Shown piece by piece: positions 8,237-18,834 of a stretch of 64,000 bases of DNA. The first letter of the stretch is position 1. Each line of letters starts with the position of its first letter. Location of the stretch: NCBI GenBank assembly GCA_963832725.1, contig CAWHVG010000001.1:372001-436000 (forward strand). Direction: 5' to 3'. The notes beneath the pieces are model-generated. The model saw only the letters and a program-made list of their open reading frames with translations. It ran no database searches and was not told the origin of the DNA. The position numbers and the translations under genes were made by a program. This stretch comes from JAEZBP01 sp963832725 (lineage in GTDB: Bacteria > Myxococcota_A > Polyangia > Polyangiales > Sandaracinaceae).

Positions 8237-8632
8237 ATGCCCCAGGTACCGAGCGATCTCAAGTACACCAAGGATCACGAGTGGGCCCACGAGGAGGGGG
8301 ACGGGCTCGTCCGGGTCGGCGTGACCGCCTACGCGGTCGATCAGCTCGGCGACGTGACCCTCATCGACCTGCCCAAGACCGGATCCGAGGTGACCGCGCA
8401 CGAGCGCTTCGGCGACGTCGAGTCGGTCAAGACCGTGAGCGAGCTCTTCGCGCCAATCAGCGGTGAGATCGTCGAGGTCAACGAGGAGCTCGAGGATCAG
8501 CCGGAGCTCATCAACGACTCGCCTTATTCCAAGGGCTGGATGGTGGTCATCAAGATGAGCAGCCCGGGCGAGCTGCGCGAGCTGATGGATTCGGGCGCGT
8601 ACGAGACGCTGCTCGGCAAGCTCGAGGAGTGA
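8237..8632 (+). CDS. gcvH: Glycine cleavage system H protein
   Basis: H protein, the lipoylated carrier that shuttles the aminomethyl intermediate between the P, T and L proteins. The sequence shows KYTKDHEWAHEEGDGLVRVG, the lipoylation block VESVKTVSELFAPI with the modified lysine at residue 65, and the conserved ending with NDSPYSKGWMVVIK. Length 131 residues is standard. It starts 4 bases after gcvT and is followed, after a 220-base gap, by gcvPA. The GATTC within codons for Asp-Ser near 8587 is in frame and does not break the gene, unlike those described at several other genes in this window. Confidence 0.97.
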   Translation: MPQVPSDLKYTKDHEWAHEEGDGLVRVGVTAYAVDQLGDVTLIDLPKTGSEVTAHERFGDVESVKTVSELFAPISGEIVEVNEELEDQPELINDSPYSKGWMVVIKMSSPGELRELMDSGAYETLLGKLEE

Positions 8633-8852
8633 CCGAAGCGTGAGTCTGCCCGCGCGGGCGCCTGGCCGGGCGTCTGCGTCGTGCTAGCTACTCTGCGCGT
8701 CGCACAGTTCGTTCCGAACGACGTGCCGGGCTCGTGCTGCGCGCGAATCCCGGACCCGAGCTCGGAGCCGGAATTCGAGCCGGCGGGCGCATCGGCCCGC
8801 GGTCTCGTCGTTCGTCAAGCGGGCGCGCGGTGCGCCCGGAGGGTTCAGGCGC

Positions 8853-10202
8853 ATGCGCTATCTTCCGCACACCGAAGACGAGATCCGCCAGATGCTCACG
8901 CGGATCGGCATCGGCTCCATCGACAATCTCTTCGCTGCCATCCCGGCCGGGCACCGGCTGGAGCGGCCGCTCGATCTCGAGCCCGCCCTCGACGAAGCGT
9001 CGCTGATGAGCCACCTGTCGGCGCTCGCCGACGCGAACGACGCAGCGCGCGCGCTCTCTTTCCTGGGCGCCGGCCTCTACGAGCACCACATCCCGCCGGC
9101 CGTCGACCAGCTCCTGCTCCGCAGCGAGTTCTACACGGCGTACACGCCCTATCAGGCCGAGGTCTCGCAGGGCACGCTGCAGGCGATCTTCGAGTTCCAG
9201 ACCATGGTCTGCGAGCTCTTCGGGCTCGAGGTGGCGAACGCGTCGATGTACGACGGCGCCAGCGCGACCGCCGAAGCGGTGCTGATGGCGCGGCGCGTCA
9301 CCCGGCGCCGCCACGTGGTCCTCTCGGGCGCGCTCCACCCCGAGTACATCGAGACCACCCGCACCTACGTCAGCAACGTGGACGAGGGCGGCGCACCGCT
9401 CGACGTGGCGCCAATCGCCGGCCAGCGCACCGACCTGGACGCGCTCGAAGCGCTGGTGACCGACGAGACCGCGGCGGTGATCGTCGGCTACCCGAACTTC
9501 TTCGGCTGCGTCGAAGATCTCGAGCGTCTGCGGGCCATCACCGAGGCCAAGGGGGCGCTGCTGGTCACCGCGACCTGGGAGCCCTACGCGCTCAGCATGC
9601 TGCGACCGCCGGGCGCGTTCGGCGCCGACATCGCGGTCGGTGAGGGGCAGCCGCTGGCCGTCGCGCCCCAGCTCGGCGGGCCCGGCGTGGGGCTCTTCGC
9701 GTGCAAGTCGGAGCACGTCCGGCAAATCCCGGGCCGGCTCGTCGGCGAGACGGTCGATCAGGGCGGAAAGCGCGGCTACGTGCTCACGCTCAGCACGCGC
9801 GAGCAACACATCCGGCGCGAGCGGGCCACCTCGAACATCTGCACGAACCACGGCCTCATCGCGCTCGCGCTGACCATCCGCACCGCGATGCTGGGCCGGC
9901 GCGGGTTCGACCAGGTCGGACGCCTCTGCCTCAGCCGAGCCGAGTACCTGAAGCAGAGGATCGACGCGCTCGAGGGCTTCAGCGTCCCGGGCGGCGCGCC
10001 GACCTTCAACGAGTTCGTAGTCCGGCGCGAAGAGGGCAAGGCGGCGCCGCTCCTCGCAGCCCTCGCAGCCAAGGGGATCCTCGCCGGCGTGGACCTCGGC
10101 CGCTTCTTCCCGGAGCGCGACCACGAGCTCCTCGTGGCCGTCACCGAGCGCCACTCCCGGGCCAATCTCAATCGGCTCGTCGACGCGCTCGCGTCCATCT
10201 GA
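8853..10202 (+). CDS. gcvPA: Glycine dehydrogenase (decarboxylating) subunit 1
   Basis: N-terminal half of a two-subunit P protein, which decarboxylates glycine with pyridoxal phosphate. MRYLPHTEDEIRQML, PYQAEVSQGTLQAIFEFQT, ANASMYDGASATAEA and the middle blocks GGPGVGLFACK and TREQHIRRERATSNICTN are characteristic, and 449 residues is the usual length. The PLP-binding lysine resides on subunit 2 (GcvPB), which is not found in this window: the next gene is an acyl-CoA carboxylase. The enzyme therefore needs a gcvPB encoded elsewhere. Confidence 0.95.
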   Translation: MRYLPHTEDEIRQMLTRIGIGSIDNLFAAIPAGHRLERPLDLEPALDEASLMSHLSALADANDAARALSFLGAGLYEHHIPPAVDQLLLRSEFYTAYTPYQAEVSQGTLQAIFEFQTMVCELFGLEVANASMYDGASATAEAVLMARRVTRRRHVVLSGALHPEYIETTRTYVSNVDEGGAPLDVAPIAGQRTDLDALEALVTDETAAVIVGYPNFFGCVEDLERLRAITEAKGALLVTATWEPYALSMLRPPGAFGADIAVGEGQPLAVAPQLGGPGVGLFACKSEHVRQIPGRLVGETVDQGGKRGYVLTLSTREQHIRRERATSNICTNHGLIALALTIRTAMLGRRGFDQVGRLCLSRAEYLKQRIDALEGFSVPGGAPTFNEFVVRREEGKAAPLLAALAAKGILAGVDLGRFFPERDHELLVAVTERHSRANLNRLVDALASI

Positions 10203-10290
10203 GCCTGCTCGCCGATAGCGCGCCGCGCCCGCCCGCGAGCGGCGCGATCCATCGCTTGCAGAGAGGACGTTCGGCGCGTATCAGCACGCC

Positions 10291-11847
<1,557 letters not shown>

Positions 11848-12015
11848 GACGCGGAGCGGACTGGGGCGACTTCGGCGCCGGGCATCGAGATCGCCGAGGC
11901 GCCGAGAGGGACGACGCGAACGCAATCGCCGAGGCGCCCGAACGGGGTCACCGGACCGGCGCCGGCTCGCCGTGAACGCGACGAGATCGACGACGAAATT
12001 GCCGGGGGCGGCTGG

Positions 12016-12435
12016 CTACCTGTTCGGCACGGCGGCGCTCACCTGGCCCAGCACCGAGCGCTGGTCGCGCTCCACGGCCAGGTCGCCCAGGGACACGATG
12101 CCGATCGTCTTGCCGGCGTCCATCACCGGCACCCGTCGGATGGCCCGTTCGCGCATGAGCCGAACGGCCGAATCCACCGAGTCGTCCGGCTTCAGCCACG
12201 CGAGCTGCTTGCTGCAGATCTCGCCGAGCCGGGTCTCGGCCGGATCCTTTCCGATCGCGATCACCCGCACGACGATGTCGCGGTCGGTCACGATGCCGCA
12301 GGGCTCGCCGTCCTCCTCGATCAACACGTCGCCGATGTCCTCGTCGCGCATGAGGCGCGCGGCCTCGTCGACGGTCTGCGTCGCGGCCAGGGTGTGCGGG
12401 GCCGGCGTCATCACGTCCCGAATCGTCCGAGCCAT
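12016..12435 (-). CDS. Two-CBS-domain protein
   Basis: The 139-residue protein consists of a tandem pair of CBS motifs: VRDVMT-like opening TIRDVMTPAPHTL, EDIGDVLIEEDGEPCGIVTD, then AWLKPDDSVDSAVRLMRERAI and RRVPVMDAGKTIGIVSLGDL. Such stand-alone CBS pairs bind adenine nucleotides and act as energy-state sensors, but the partner is unknown. The gene stands alone, transcribed toward the carboxylase gene. A stretch of about 170 bases between the two stops has no clear terminator. Confidence 0.9.
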   Translation of the reverse strand: MARTIRDVMTPAPHTLAATQTVDEAARLMRDEDIGDVLIEEDGEPCGIVTDRDIVVRVIAIGKDPAETRLGEICSKQLAWLKPDDSVDSAVRLMRERAIRRVPVMDAGKTIGIVSLGDLAVERDQRSVLGQVSAAVPNR

Positions 12436-12535
12436 TCGTCCTCCGATCGCGCGTGTTGGAGGCGCGGAACGCGCCCCACCACGGGATTAGCCGCCCCCGA
12501 CATGCGGGCAATCGGAGCTCGAGCAATCCGATCGA

Positions 12536-13060
12536 TCACCCTCCGGCGATGAGGCCCCACATCCCGTGACCGGCCCGGAAGAGCCACCCCTCCGAGAGGT
12601 CCACCGGATCGGGGAGCCCGCCGAAGTAGCCGAAGAGGCGTCCGATCCACAGGGCGATCAGCGCGGCGCCGACGGCCCACCAGAACCACTGCGGCGGGCG
12701 GGGCAGCTTGCGGAGCCACTCGGGCTTCAGCCACCCGAGCTGTAGCAGGATGGGCTTGCCGAAGCTCCAGGCCACCAGTGGTGTCAGGATCGGCGCCAGC
12801 GGGTGGTAGCGGAGCACTCCGGCCAGATCGAAGTGCATCATGGCCACCGACGCGCGGGTCAGGCCGCATCCCGGGCACGGGACGCCGAAGCCGAGCCGCG
12901 TGGGGCACACCGGGAAGTCGATGAAGGCGATCGCGACGAGCACCAGCAGGGGCAACGCCGCGTGCCAGAGCGCCTTGAGGTGGGCCCTATCGAAACGAAA
13001 GCCATGACGCTCCGCGGGAGCGCCATGGCTTTCTTCGATGGTGCCGTCGGAGCGGCTCAT
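12536..13060 (-). CDS. DUF2752 family membrane protein
   Basis: A 174-residue protein with hydrophobic segments at about 33-48, 95-115 and 125-145. The block PCPGCGLTRASVAMMHFDL (Cys62 and Cys65) with the following RYHPLAP is diagnostic of DUF2752. The CPGCG motif is thought to be structural or redox-related; function is unknown. The 5' coding region contains a long hairpin (12997-13033). It lies 28 bases downstream of a DUF4234 membrane protein gene on the same strand, so the two are probably co-transcribed. Confidence 0.85.
   Translation of the reverse strand: MSRSDGTIEESHGAPAERHGFRFDRAHLKALWHAALPLLVLVAIAFIDFPVCPTRLGFGVPCPGCGLTRASVAMMHFDLAGVLRYHPLAPILTPLVAWSFGKPILLQLGWLKPEWLRKLPRPPQWFWWAVGAALIALWIGRLFGYFGGLPDPVDLSEGWLFRAGHGMWGLIAGG
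12997..13033. other. 17 bp-stem hairpin within the DUF2752 coding start
   Basis: GAAAGCCATGACGCTCC at 12997-13013 pairs with 13017-13033 with a single mismatch (a G-U pair on the minus-strand RNA) and a 3-base loop. On the minus-strand mRNA it lies about 9 codons after the chosen start, where it could affect translation, or it may indicate that the true start is further downstream. Confidence 0.6.
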
Positions 13061-13088
13061 CGTCGACCGGGAGATCCCGGATCCAATC

Positions 13089-13442
13089 TCAGAAGGTCGC
13101 CGGCGCGCCGCCGCCGCTCTCCCAGATCTTGTTCAGCTCTTCCTGCATCTTCATGTAGCCGAAGCCGCACAGCAGAGCGTAGATGGCGAACGTCACGCCC
13201 TGATCCTCGGCGTTGGCGATCCCGGCACGCTGCTGAGCCTCCTGGATGTTGGCACCCAGGCGCATCAGGCCGAACGGGAAGCACATGAAACTGAACACCA
13301 GCTCCATCACTGGGTTGAGGTCTTCCTTGCCGAGGTAGTTCTTCAGCTCGGTGTTGGCCATGTAGATCATGTACATGCCGTAGAAGCTGCACAGTGCGGA
13401 CAACAGCCACGTCGTCGTGGGGTTACGAACCTCGCCCTTCAT
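13089..13442 (-). CDS. DUF4234 family membrane protein
   Basis: A 117-residue protein starting MKGEVRNPTTTWLLSALCSF, with a tyrosine-rich first membrane segment (FYGMYMIYMA), ELKNYLG, a second segment (VFSFMCFPFGLMRLGANI) and a third near the C-terminus. The order resembles DUF4234 membrane proteins. ATG 13442 is chosen because GGAGG stands 9 bases before it; the frame extends upstream to 13598 but that part is low-quality sequence. It precedes the DUF2752 gene by 28 bases, an arrangement that suggests an operon of two small membrane proteins. Function unknown. Confidence 0.75.
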   Translation of the reverse strand: MKGEVRNPTTTWLLSALCSFYGMYMIYMANTELKNYLGKEDLNPVMELVFSFMCFPFGLMRLGANIQEAQQRAGIANAEDQGVTFAIYALLCGFGYMKMQEELNKIWESGGGAPATF

Positions 13443-13610
13443 TGCGTTCCTCCAGCAGCCGGCCCCATGCGTCGGGGGACAGCGTTGTATCGAATGGGGC
13501 GGGGGCACCGCCCGGCAGTCGTCGAGCCTACGTTCGACCGTCGGGGAACCCCCCCGAAGTCGCGGCCGAGGATAGCCGAGCCGAATCCGGGGGGTCAATC
13601 GCGATCCAGC

Positions 13611-15785
13611 TCAGGGAGCCGGCGCCGCGATCTCCGTCGCCCCGCTACGCCACGACTCCAGAAAGTGGAGCACCTGGCCCACGGCGGCGTCGATCGGATT
13701 GTCCACGGGCACGGGATCCTGCGGCGTGAACGGCGGCTCGGGCGGGTGCGCGAAGCCCTGCGTTCCCATGCGACGCGAGAGGAGCGAATGGGACGCGGGG
13801 GCGAAGCGGTACACACCGCGCGTGGCACGACCCGAGCTCACGTCGACGTTGGCCGCGAGCGGCGCGCTCGCCCGCGCCAAGTCCGTGTGGACCGGGTCGG
13901 CGTCGACCATCTCGGCGCCGGCCGCCCGCGCGAGCGCCTCGGTGGCGCGGTTGGGCACGACCTCGTCGTCCTCGGCCATCGGGATCAGCACATCGAGGGC
14001 CCGATCCGCGAAGAGCGGCGCGAACGCCATGGCGTCCCCGCCGTCGACGAGCGTCTGGTAGAGCGCCAGCTCGGGTCGGAAGCTCACGGGGATCGCGGCG
14101 TCGAGGGCCGACGGGTCGAGACCGATCTTCGGCAGGAGCGGCGCGAGGATCGCGCTCGAGTACGTCGCGCTGGCCTCGAGCATCCGGCCGAAATCACCGC
14201 CCGGCACATCCAGGACCGCCGCGCCCACCTCCGGCTCGGCGCCGAGGAAGACCGCGCCGCCACCGGTCGAGACTCCGATGAACGCCAGCGGATCGTCCGC
14301 GAAGCCGAGCGCGTAGAGACCGTCCACCGCCCGCACGGCGCTCCAATCGCCCTCCCGCACCGCCCGCGCTGCGCTCATGAGATCCACCGCCGACTGTCGG
14401 ATCGCGTCGCGCACGTACACCGGGTGGCCCGCCGGCAGCTCCCCCGCGTCGTCATTCGTCGCGAAGTACTCGAGGGCCACGTCCATCCCGCTCCGGTCGC
14501 CGAAGCCGTCGGGACCGGTGGTGGCGCCGAATCGATGCGCCGTGTCGAGATCGCTTCCGCGCGCGCGCATCCCGTGGAAGGGCAGATCAATCGCCAGCAC
14601 GCCCCAGCCCGCCGCGGCCAACGCGTCGGCCAGCGCCAGCGCGTCGCTCCGATCCCCGCCGACCCCGTGCTGGAAGACGACCATGGGCACGTGTGAGATG
14701 TCCCCCGTCGGCAGGGTCAGTGTGAAAGGAACCGAGGCGGTCGCGAGCACCTCCAGCGTCCCGTCGGCTCCCCGGGTGAAGCGACCGTGCACGCCCGGCG
14801 TCGTCGAGAGGAAATTCGACGACGGGAGATGCCCCTGCAGCAACCAGCCGATGTGGCGATGCGCGACACCGCCGGGAACGTCGACGCCGGGCAAGTCCAT
14901 CTCGGGCACCCCCAGCAACGCGTCCAGGTCCGCCCCCGAGGGGATCGCCTCGTCGAGGCGGACGGTCGGCGCGGGGACATCCCAAATCGCAGCGCGCGCG
15001 TCACGCAGGTCCGGGATCACGGTCTGCACGGTGAACACCGCCAGCGACGCCACCTCGTCCCGCGGTGTCCCGTTGCTGGCCAAGCTGGCCAACACCGACG
15101 CGTACTCGTCCCAGGCCTCCGCGTCCGCGGGATTGCTCGGGCGCGACGCGGCATCCCGAATGCCCGCGAAGCGCGGGCTGGGACCGATCGGCATCCCCGC
15201 GTCGTCCCGCAGCGCCGTCGTGACGACCGCGGCGTAGCGACGCCCGGCCACCAGCGGGTGCCCATCGTAGGGACGGAGCACGAGCCGGTGGCCGTCGGCG
15301 TCCCAGCGCGCGATCACCGGAACCCGGCGGAACGCGTTCGGCGACGCGGAATCGACGTCGACCAGAAACACCCCGCTCGATCCCAGTGTGCTCTCCGCCG
15401 GGCCGCTCGGCAGCGAGCTCGGGTCGAGCGCGCCTCCCTCGACCGCGAAGAAGATCGGCGCGACCGGCGAGAACCCGTCGAGGAGGTGGAGCTGGTCGCG
15501 GACCGAAGCCGGGAAGGTCGCCGGCATCGCCCGCTCTTCCCCCGGCAAGGCGCCGAGGGCGATCCGCCCCGTGTCGTCGAGGTAGAGGTCGTCCGGGAAG
15601 GGGATCGCCCCGAAGTCCATCGGATCGGCGGCCAGCTCGAAGCGGGGTGTCACCCGCGCCGCCTGCATCCCTCCGTCGCCCGCGCTCGTGCCACCGTCGC
15701 AGCCGATCAGCGCGAAGACCAGCGCGAGCGCGGTCGACGTGACGCGGGCCGCCGAGCGTCGGTCGGTACGGTGTCGGCAGGACAT
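13611..15785 (-). CDS. Lipoprotein, alpha/beta hydrolase (bacterial lipase-like)
   Basis: The chosen start gives MSCRHRTDRRSAARVTSTAL with the lipobox ending ALIGC, so it is likely a lipoprotein. ADPMDFGAIPFPDDLYLD and the Ig-like beta-rich region (about residues 90-350) resemble the N-terminal part of Pla-1/cef-type bacterial extracellular lipases. The hydrolase part follows: FQHGVGGDRSDALALADAL (oxyanion loop), then GVSTGGGAVFLG with the nucleophile serine, MAEDDEVVP with a likely catalytic acid, and PASHSLLS with a His. It would cleave lipid or other ester bonds at the cell surface. It is transcribed away from the kinase gene at 15972. A first methionine 12 residues upstream (15821) is possible but less signal-like. 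Confidence 0.8.
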   Translation of the reverse strand: MSCRHRTDRRSAARVTSTALALVFALIGCDGGTSAGDGGMQAARVTPRFELAADPMDFGAIPFPDDLYLDDTGRIALGALPGEERAMPATFPASVRDQLHLLDGFSPVAPIFFAVEGGALDPSSLPSGPAESTLGSSGVFLVDVDSASPNAFRRVPVIARWDADGHRLVLRPYDGHPLVAGRRYAAVVTTALRDDAGMPIGPSPRFAGIRDAASRPSNPADAEAWDEYASVLASLASNGTPRDEVASLAVFTVQTVIPDLRDARAAIWDVPAPTVRLDEAIPSGADLDALLGVPEMDLPGVDVPGGVAHRHIGWLLQGHLPSSNFLSTTPGVHGRFTRGADGTLEVLATASVPFTLTLPTGDISHVPMVVFQHGVGGDRSDALALADALAAAGWGVLAIDLPFHGMRARGSDLDTAHRFGATTGPDGFGDRSGMDVALEYFATNDDAGELPAGHPVYVRDAIRQSAVDLMSAARAVREGDWSAVRAVDGLYALGFADDPLAFIGVSTGGGAVFLGAEPEVGAAVLDVPGGDFGRMLEASATYSSAILAPLLPKIGLDPSALDAAIPVSFRPELALYQTLVDGGDAMAFAPLFADRALDVLIPMAEDDEVVPNRATEALARAAGAEMVDADPVHTDLARASAPLAANVDVSSGRATRGVYRFAPASHSLLSRRMGTQGFAHPPEPPFTPQDPVPVDNPIDAAVGQVLHFLESWRSGATEIAAPAP

Positions 15786-15971
15786 GGACGTCGAAGGAAG
15801 ACGAGAGCATGACGATCGCACGCCTCATCGAGCTGGGCAACGACCGCAGGCCGTGCGAAGCCTTTGAGGCATTCCAAGCCTCCGGGTAGACTCCGGGTCC
15901 AACGCGCGTAGACCTGCTCGCGCGGGTGGTTTCCGTCCGCTCCCCGGTCCCGCACCACGCAACGAAGGCCC

Positions 15972-18005
15972 ATGGCACGCATCTGTCAGCGCTGCAGTCA
16001 CCACAACGAGGACCACGCCAAGTTCTGTCTGAGCTGTGGGGCCATGCTGGAGGTGGAGACCGCCGAGAACGCCAATCCGCTCATCGGCAAGGTCCTGCTC
16101 GGCCGCTACCGGCCGCTCTCCGTCCTCGGCGAGGGCGGGATGGGCAAGGTCTACCTGGCCGAGCAGAAGATGGGCGCGGCCACCCGCAAGGTCGCCATCA
16201 AGACCTTGCACACCGAGCTGGGCAACGACCCACAGCTCGTGGCGCGCTTCCACCGCGAGTCCGAGACGGTGATCGAGCTGCGCCACCCGAACACCATCCA
16301 GTTCTACGACTTCGGCGAGCTCGACAACGGCACGCTGATCATCGTGATGGAGTACATCCAGGGCAAGCCGCTCGCGGACGTGCTCGAGGCCGACGGCGCC
16401 ATCGACCCACAGCGCGCCGACCGCATCATCATCCAGGTGTGCGGCTCGCTCCACGAGGCGCACCAGCGCGGGATCGTCCACCGTGACCTGAAGCCCGAGA
16501 ACGTGCTGCTCACCGATCAGGGCGGCCAGCACGACTTCGTGAAGGTGCTGGACTTCGGCATCGCGAAGCGCGACGACGCGGAGGACGCGCAGCAGGCCAA
16601 GCTCACCAAGCAGGGCATGGTGCTCGGCACGCCGCCCTACATGAGCCCGGAGCAGTTCTCCGGCCAAAAGCTCGACGCCCGCTCCGACATCTACTCGCTC
16701 GGCGTGATGGTCTACGAGATGCTGACGGGGAAGCTCCCCTTCGAGGCGGCGACGCCGTGGGAGTGGGCGACCAAGCACCTGACGGCGCAGCCGGCGCCCT
16801 TCGAGGCTCACGCGGTCGCCGCGCACATCGCGCCCAACAAGAAGATCGCGGTCATGCGGGCGCTCTCGAAGAACCGCGACGAGCGCCAGGACACCGTCCT
16901 CACCTTCCTGCAGGAGTTCACGGGCTACCAGGACGCGGACTCGGCTTGGACCATGGCCACCTCCGCCGGCGGCATCATGCCGAAGCCGGCCGGCGGGCCG
17001 CGGCCGCCCGCCCCCACGCCGGCGCCGATGCAGCAGGGCAGCTGGGGGGCACCCACGCCGCCGCCCGGGATGGGCTCGCAGCCCGGCATGGCCTCCGCGC
17101 CCGGCATGCAGTCGGTGCCCGGATACGGAACCGCGCCCGGATACGGATCGGCGCCTGGATACGGATCGGCGCCCGGATACGGGTCGGCGCCCGGATACGG
17201 ATCGGCGCCCGGATACGGATCGGCGCCCGGATACGGATCGGCGCCCGGGATGTCTCCGGCCCCCGGCTACGGCGCGCCGCCCGGGACGGTCACGGGCGCG
17301 AACAGCTACCCGGGCTACTCCACCGGACCCCAGCCGGCGGCCGGCGGCAGCGGGCTGCTGGGCAAGCTGCTGGCACTCGGCGTCGTCGGCTTCTTCATCC
17401 TCGCAGGCGGCGCGGGCGGGCTCGCGTGGTACCTCAGCGACTCCGGCGACGAGACCACCACCACGGAGAACGAGCCGGCCGACGGGACGAACACGGTGGG
17501 AACGAACACCGCCGACCCGAACGACCCGCCGATGGTTCCGACCTCGCCTCCCATGCAGCCAATCCAGCCGGTGGAGCCGCAGGCGGAGCCCACGCCGCCC
17601 CAGCAGCCCGAGGATCCCCAGCCCGAGGATCCTCAGCCCGAGGAGGCCCAGCCCGAAGAGACCCACGAGCCCGAGCACCACACCCCGCCGAGGCGACGGG
17701 GCCCCTCGGCAGCCGACGAAGCCCAGGCTCGCCTGCTGGTGGCCACGGGCATGGCGGCCGCACGGAGGAACGACTTCGCGGCCGCGGTCTCCTCGCTCCA
17801 GCGCGCCCAGCGGAGCGTGGGACGGCGCCACCCGATCACGCAGGAGCTCCGCAGCGAGCTCGGCCGCCGTGGGAGCAATCAGGTGGGCATCCTCCTCCAG
17901 CAGGGCCGATGTGGGCAGGCGCAGGCGCTCTATCGACAGCTGCGCGGCGTGGGCGCAGGGGGCACCGCGGGGCAGCAGTTCGGGGATTGGTGCCCCGCCC
18001 GCTGA
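15972..18005 (+). CDS. Ser/Thr protein kinase with zinc ribbon, repeat linker and membrane anchor
   Basis: Starts with a double-CxxC zinc ribbon (CQRCSHHNEDHAKFCLSC, residues 5-22), then a complete Hanks-type kinase: GEGGMGKVYLAE P-loop, VAIK with Lys77, HRDLKPENVLL with the catalytic Asp near 173, DFGIAK near 194, GTPPYMSPEQ, SDIYSLGVMVYEML. A Pro/Gly-rich region follows with seven 6-residue GYGSAP repeats, then a membrane segment (LLALGVVGFFILAGGAGGLA, about 467-486), an acidic Pro-rich stretch with PEDPQ repeats, and a helical tail resembling TPR (ARLLVATGMAAARRNDFAAA). It phosphorylates Ser/Thr, and its product could be read by FHA proteins such as the activator at 5224. Substrates unknown. 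Confidence 0.95.
   Translation: MARICQRCSHHNEDHAKFCLSCGAMLEVETAENANPLIGKVLLGRYRPLSVLGEGGMGKVYLAEQKMGAATRKVAIKTLHTELGNDPQLVARFHRESETVIELRHPNTIQFYDFGELDNGTLIIVMEYIQGKPLADVLEADGAIDPQRADRIIIQVCGSLHEAHQRGIVHRDLKPENVLLTDQGGQHDFVKVLDFGIAKRDDAEDAQQAKLTKQGMVLGTPPYMSPEQFSGQKLDARSDIYSLGVMVYEMLTGKLPFEAATPWEWATKHLTAQPAPFEAHAVAAHIAPNKKIAVMRALSKNRDERQDTVLTFLQEFTGYQDADSAWTMATSAGGIMPKPAGGPRPPAPTPAPMQQGSWGAPTPPPGMGSQPGMASAPGMQSVPGYGTAPGYGSAPGYGSAPGYGSAPGYGSAPGYGSAPGYGSAPGMSPAPGYGAPPGTVTGANSYPGYSTGPQPAAGGSGLLGKLLALGVVGFFILAGGAGGLAWYLSDSGDETTTTENEPADGTNTVGTNTADPNDPPMVPTSPPMQPIQPVEPQAEPTPPQQPEDPQPEDPQPEEAQPEETHEPEHHTPPRRRGPSAADEAQARLLVATGMAAARRNDFAAAVSSLQRAQRSVGRRHPITQELRSELGRRGSNQVGILLQQGRCGQAQALYRQLRGVGAGGTAGQQFGDWCPAR
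17121..17246 (+). repeat. 18 bp coding tandem repeat (GYGSAP x7)
   Basis: Seven near-identical 18 bp units (GGATACGGATCGGCGCCC) encode the peptide GYGSAP inside the kinase linker. Because units are nearly identical at the DNA level, unit number is likely to vary between strains. The GATC inside each unit is intact. Confidence 0.9.
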
Positions 18006-18490
18006 CGCCACGCTTCCGTAGCAGAGGCCGTCGAGATCGTCGCACACCGAACACTGCGGGACACTCCGACGGGATTCGTGCGACCCGTGTGAAGCTCCGG
18101 CTGCGCCGGCACGCGACCCGCACCTCCCGGTGCCAGACCCACCCGCGGGTTGCGCGTGCAGCGCGGGTCGGGAAGACTACCAGCCGCGAGGCCCCCATCT
18201 CGGGAGCTCTCCCAGCGCTTGCTTTCCAACGTGGCCGGCAGCCCTGCTGCTCGGGATGACCCCCAGACACTCCGGGAGTCCGTTTCACCGATGGGGCACG
18301 CCCTCGACAGGAACTTGACCCGCGGTATCACGCCGCGTATAGCCGCGAGTCAGGTCCCTCCTCCGGGCGGGAACGAGAAGATGCCATGGGACTCATGTCC
18401 AGCTGGTCTACCCGTTCGCTTCTCCGAGGGTCGCGCCCCTTCTTCGCTCCGCCGCGCACGGCGGAGCACGAAAGCGACTGGGAGAATCCG
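18006..18490. other. 485-base gap without a recognisable gene
   Basis: Lies between the kinase stop and a small gene at 18491. No reading frame resembles a protein, no tRNA-like cloverleaf was seen, and no strong terminator was found. It is somewhat less GC-rich in places (18290-18330) and probably holds the promoter of the small gene. Confidence 0.4.
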
Positions 18491-18757
18491 ATGGAGCGTT
18501 TGACCTGGGACGACATCTGCCATCGCGACGAGTTCCGCGGCCGCTGGGTCGCCCTCGACGGGTGTCGCTACGACGAGGGCTCGGGTCGGGCGACCGAAGG
18601 ATCGGTCGTCGACGTGGACGACGATCTGGTCGAGCTCTGCACCCGCATCCGTGAGTCGGAGTATCGCAACTGCGCCATCCTCTTCTGCGGAGAGGACGGC
18701 GAGCAGGACGCGCCCGGCGCATCGGACGACGACCCCTTCCAGCACACCGCGCACTGA
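18491..18757 (+). CDS. Small conserved-looking protein of unknown function
   Basis: An 88-residue acidic protein starting MERLTWDDICHRDEFRGRWV, with ALDGCRYDE, SVVDVDDDLVELCTRIRESE and a CAILFC block. The 'GRWVALDG ... VVDVDDDLVELC' pattern resembles small DUF5678-like proteins, but the match is weak. ATG 18491 is chosen for the GGGAGA motif before it; the frame open from 18386 has a non-protein-like start. It is convergent with the SpoIIM-like gene and its 3' flank is a 14 bp tandem repeat. Confidence 0.5.
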   Translation: MERLTWDDICHRDEFRGRWVALDGCRYDEGSGRATEGSVVDVDDDLVELCTRIRESEYRNCAILFCGEDGEQDAPGASDDDPFQHTAH

Positions 18758-18764
18758 GTCCGCT

Positions 18765-18834
18765 CAGCGGGGCCCACGCAGCGGGGCCCACGCAGCGGGG
18801 CCCACGCAGCGGGGCCCACGCAGCGGGGCCCAGT
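18765..18834. repeat. 14 bp tandem repeat between convergent genes
   Basis: Five head-to-tail units of CAGCGGGGCCCACG run from 18765 to 18834, with the last unit ending in GT. The partial sixth unit includes the stop codon of the SpoIIM-like gene on the minus strand. Confidence 0.85.

Noticed and set aside
17121..17246. CRISPR-like array
   Set aside because: The 18 bp units are contiguous, have no spacers and encode an in-frame peptide repeat.
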